A stretch of DNA of 64,000 bases. Origin: an uncultured bacterium. GTDB taxonomy: Bacteria > Cyanobacteriota > Vampirovibrionia > Gastranaerophilales > Gastranaerophilaceae. A program made the position numbers and the translations under genes. Of this stretch, positions 62,337 to 64,000 are shown piece by piece. How positions within the stretch are numbered: the stretch's first letter is position 1; every line of letters begins with the position of its first letter. The stretch covers positions 1-64,000 of the forward strand of contig CATXCB010000005.1 of assembly GCA_958366705.1 (NCBI GenBank). The letters are read 5' to 3'. The notes below the pieces were generated by a model. It saw only the letters and a program-made list of their open reading frames with translations. It did not search any database and was not told the origin of the DNA.

Positions 62337-62567
62337 TTATCTTTTAAAATAATCGCAAATTAATTTTTCTTGACGCGGCAACAGATGCTTAATACGATTT
62401 ACTATAGAATTATTTTGTAAATCATCAAGCTGTTTTTTTAAAATTGCTTTTTCCAGAAGCATCTTATCATATAAATCCGAACAAACCTTACTCTTATCAA
62501 TATGTTCTCTTAATTTCGCCAGTTGTAATTCTTTTTCTCTAATAGCAGAAATAAGTTCTCGTTTCAC
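62337..62567 (-). CDS. Small coiled-coil protein of unknown function
   Basis: A 76-residue, highly charged protein that is almost entirely helical, with coiled coil through ELQLAKLREHIDKS and LLEKAILKKQLDDLQ. The start is GTG at 62567 with AGAGG 10 bases upstream. No cysteine motif or membrane helix is present apart from single cysteines. The function is unknown. Confidence 0.55.
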   Translation of the reverse strand: MKRELISAIREKELQLAKLREHIDKSKVCSDLYDKMLLEKAILKKQLDDLQNNSIVNRIKHLLPRQEKLICDYFKR

Positions 62568-62649
62568 TTTGAATAAACCTCTTATATATCACATATAAAG
62601 AATAAACTGTTCTTATAAATTTAAAATCAACTTTTTAGGTGATTTTGAA

Positions 62650-63198
62650 CTATTTAGCCAATAAATCATACTCATAACCGAGCTTTAAAGCTTCTATATT
62701 TTTCGGAATTAATTGTTTACGATGCGGCGGAATTACATTACTCAAAGCATTTTCAAGAGTTTCTACAGAAATAAGACCGCTAACTTTAGATAAAATACCT
62801 AATGCAAGTATATTAGACATTTTTATATTTCCAAGCTTTTCTTCAGCCATTTGAGTGATTGGTGCAAAAACATATTTAATATCTTCTCTGTTTTTTACTT
62901 TTTCTGCCAGAGAGGTATTTACAATAATTGTTCCACCCGGTCTCACAAATGAAGTATATTTATCAAACGAAGCCTGATTTAAAACAATAATATAATCAGC
63001 ATGAGATTTCTGAACGGCACTAACTTCATCATCAGCCATAACAACACCACAATTTACTGTACCGCCGCGCATTTCAGCCCCATAAGACGGGTACCAGGTT
63101 ACTTTCTTATCATCAAGCATGAATCCATTAGCCAGAACCTCACCGGCAAGCAATACGCCCTGTCCGCCAAATCCTGCAATTATAAAATCTTTTTCCAT
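62650..63198 (-). CDS. korC: 2-oxoacid:ferredoxin oxidoreductase gamma subunit
   Basis: A 182-residue gamma subunit: FIIAGFGGQGVLLAGEVLA, then WYPSYGAEMRGGTVNCGVV, both typical of the family. In the complex it helps couple the ThDP-generated acyl intermediate to CoA. It lies 14 bases after korB. Together with korB and an upstream fragment, the order is korA-korB-korC. A reductive or oxidative TCA role with 2-oxoglutarate is likely; other 2-oxoacids are possible. Confidence 0.88.
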   Translation of the reverse strand: MEKDFIIAGFGGQGVLLAGEVLANGFMLDDKKVTWYPSYGAEMRGGTVNCGVVMADDEVSAVQKSHADYIIVLNQASFDKYTSFVRPGGTIIVNTSLAEKVKNREDIKYVFAPITQMAEEKLGNIKMSNILALGILSKVSGLISVETLENALSNVIPPHRKQLIPKNIEALKLGYEYDLLAK

Positions 63199-63212
63199 AT
63201 AATCTTCCTTAC

Positions 63213-63965
63213 CTAATCTTTTACTGTAATATCTTTATATATCCCCGGTTTGAAGACATTCATCATTTCATTACGAACTCTTTCATGAGCTTGTTGAGGA
63301 GACATTCGCCAATTTGTAGGACAAGTTGATAGAATTTCAACAAAGCCAAAACCTAATCCTTGAAGCTGAACTTCAAAAGCTTTTTTAATTGCCTGTTTTG
63401 CTTTTCTAATATTAGGAACAGTATCTAAAGATACTCTTGCACTAAAAGCTGTACCATCACATAAGGCTATATGCTCTGCCATTTTGATAGGATACCCATA
63501 GTATGGAACATTTCTGCCTGTAGGCGAAGTTGTTGTAACCTGTCCTAATAAAGTTGTTGGTCCCAATTGACCGCCAGTCATACCATAAGTTGTATTATTT
63601 ATACATATTGCTGATAAATTTTCGCCTCTCAAGGCAGCATGAGTACTTTCAGCTAATCCTATTGAAGCAAAGTCACCATCACCTTGATATGTAAATACAA
63701 ATTTATCAGGCATAGCTCGTTTTATACCGGTAGCTTCAGCTAAAGCCCTGCCATGCGGAGCTTCCAGCGCATCAATCTCCAAAAAATCATAAATTGTTAC
63801 CGAACACCCGATAGAAGCCGCAACAATTGTATTATCACGAATTCCCAGTTCATCTAAAACTTCTGCTACCAATCTGACAGCCACTCCGTGATCACAGCCT
63901 GGACAAAAAGTATATTTTGCGTCTTTTTTAAACGAATCTGCGATTTTAAAAACTTGTTTAGACAT
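63213..63965 (-). CDS. korB: 2-oxoacid:ferredoxin oxidoreductase beta subunit
   Basis: A 250-residue thiamine-diphosphate-binding subunit. The N-terminus has KYTFCPGCDHGVAVRLV with the Cys pair, and the ThDP/Mg motif is TYQGDGDFASIGLAE followed by INNTTYGMTGGQ. The short length and TCPTNWRMSP near the C-terminus favour the 2-oxoglutarate (Kor) type over the pyruvate type. Its ATG overlaps the stop of the upstream gene by one base (TAATG), so translation is coupled. Confidence 0.9.
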   Translation of the reverse strand: MSKQVFKIADSFKKDAKYTFCPGCDHGVAVRLVAEVLDELGIRDNTIVAASIGCSVTIYDFLEIDALEAPHGRALAEATGIKRAMPDKFVFTYQGDGDFASIGLAESTHAALRGENLSAICINNTTYGMTGGQLGPTTLLGQVTTTSPTGRNVPYYGYPIKMAEHIALCDGTAFSARVSLDTVPNIRKAKQAIKKAFEVQLQGLGFGFVEILSTCPTNWRMSPQQAHERVRNEMMNVFKPGIYKDITVKD

Positions 63966-64000
63966 TACTTTAACCCCTCCAACACTTGTGCAACAATTTC
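63965..64000 (-). CDS. korA: C-terminal end of upstream gene, probably korA (partial)
   Basis: Only the last 11 codons are in the window, EIVAQVLEGLK and a TAA that overlaps the korB start by one base. The frame extends beyond the window edge. The identity as the alpha subunit is inferred from the korB-korC context. Confidence 0.5.
   Translation of the reverse strand, partial: EIVAQVLEGLK

Noticed and set aside
1..64000. CRISPR array, prophage or insertion sequence
   Set aside because: No regularly spaced repeats with unique spacers, no cas, integrase, transposase or phage structural genes were seen.

Overview
The window looks like a stretch of chromosome from an AT-rich, Gram-negative, anaerobic bacterium. 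The best fit is a gut lineage of non-photosynthetic Cyanobacteria relatives (Vampirovibrionia/Melainabacteria, probably Gastranaerophilales). This placement is an inference from gene content. The clues are Kdo genes (kdsD, kdsC), an oxygen-independent B12-type ribonucleotide reductase (nrdJ), a NifU/NifS Fe-S system, a 2-oxoacid:ferredoxin oxidoreductase (kor), several pilin-like proteins with a GFTLAEVLITLG start, flagellar basal-body genes, and many lineage-type hypothetical proteins. No marker was aligned.

Layout. 1-3.3 kb: nifU-nifS and a secreted repeat protein. 3.3-4.5 kb: first divergent XRE regulator/prepilin pair. 4.5-12.2 kb: minus-strand housekeeping (AsmA-like protein, CCA-adding enzyme, rsmE, rqcH-like). 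12.3-20.4 kb: aspS, mnmG, a formyltransferase, mtaB and small unknown genes. 20.4-25.5 kb: two more XRE/prepilin pairs flanking a ribosomal block rpsE-rpmD-rplO-secY. 25.6-32.3 kb: a leuC-type dehydratase, then a three-gene minus-strand unit of two related membrane proteins and a GH13 glycosidase. 32.3-37.6 kb: uppP, a QueD-family gene, kdsC, kdsD and nrdJ. 37.8-42.4 kb: peptide ABC transporter components without ATPases, and an MgtC-family protein. 42.5-46 kb: pyrH-frr-cdsA-rnc-rpe, tightly packed. 46-51.7 kb: small and unknown proteins, cdd, rpsU, a degenerate PurH-like protein and a dCMP deaminase-like gene. 51.8-55 kb: a secreted trehalose-synthase-like GH13 enzyme and an acyltransferase. 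55.2-61.4 kb: fliE-fliF-fliG(divergent)-fliH-flhA and yidD. 61.4-64 kb: a fourth prepilin behind a poly-G tract, a small coiled-coil protein and korC-korB-(korA).

Most notable signals. (1) The prepilin at 61431-62039 is preceded by a strong ribosome binding site and ATG at 62293, followed by a run of ten G. As read, this opens only a 16-codon peptide. A +1 or -2 change in the run fuses it without any stop to the prepilin, which is the arrangement of a phase-variable contingency locus. (2) Three small XRE regulators each sit divergent to a related prepilin, and the gaps carry short perfect or near-perfect dyads. (3) Several genes, including all three XRE regulators, have a -10-like hexamer exactly six bases before the ATG and no Shine-Dalgarno, which suggests leaderless mRNAs. 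(4) Other items are a catalytically altered AICAR-transformylase-like protein, a FliG-position protein without a recognisable motor domain, a 30-residue membrane peptide gene, and several structured or repeated intergenic segments. No tRNA, rRNA, CRISPR array, insertion sequence or prophage was recognised.
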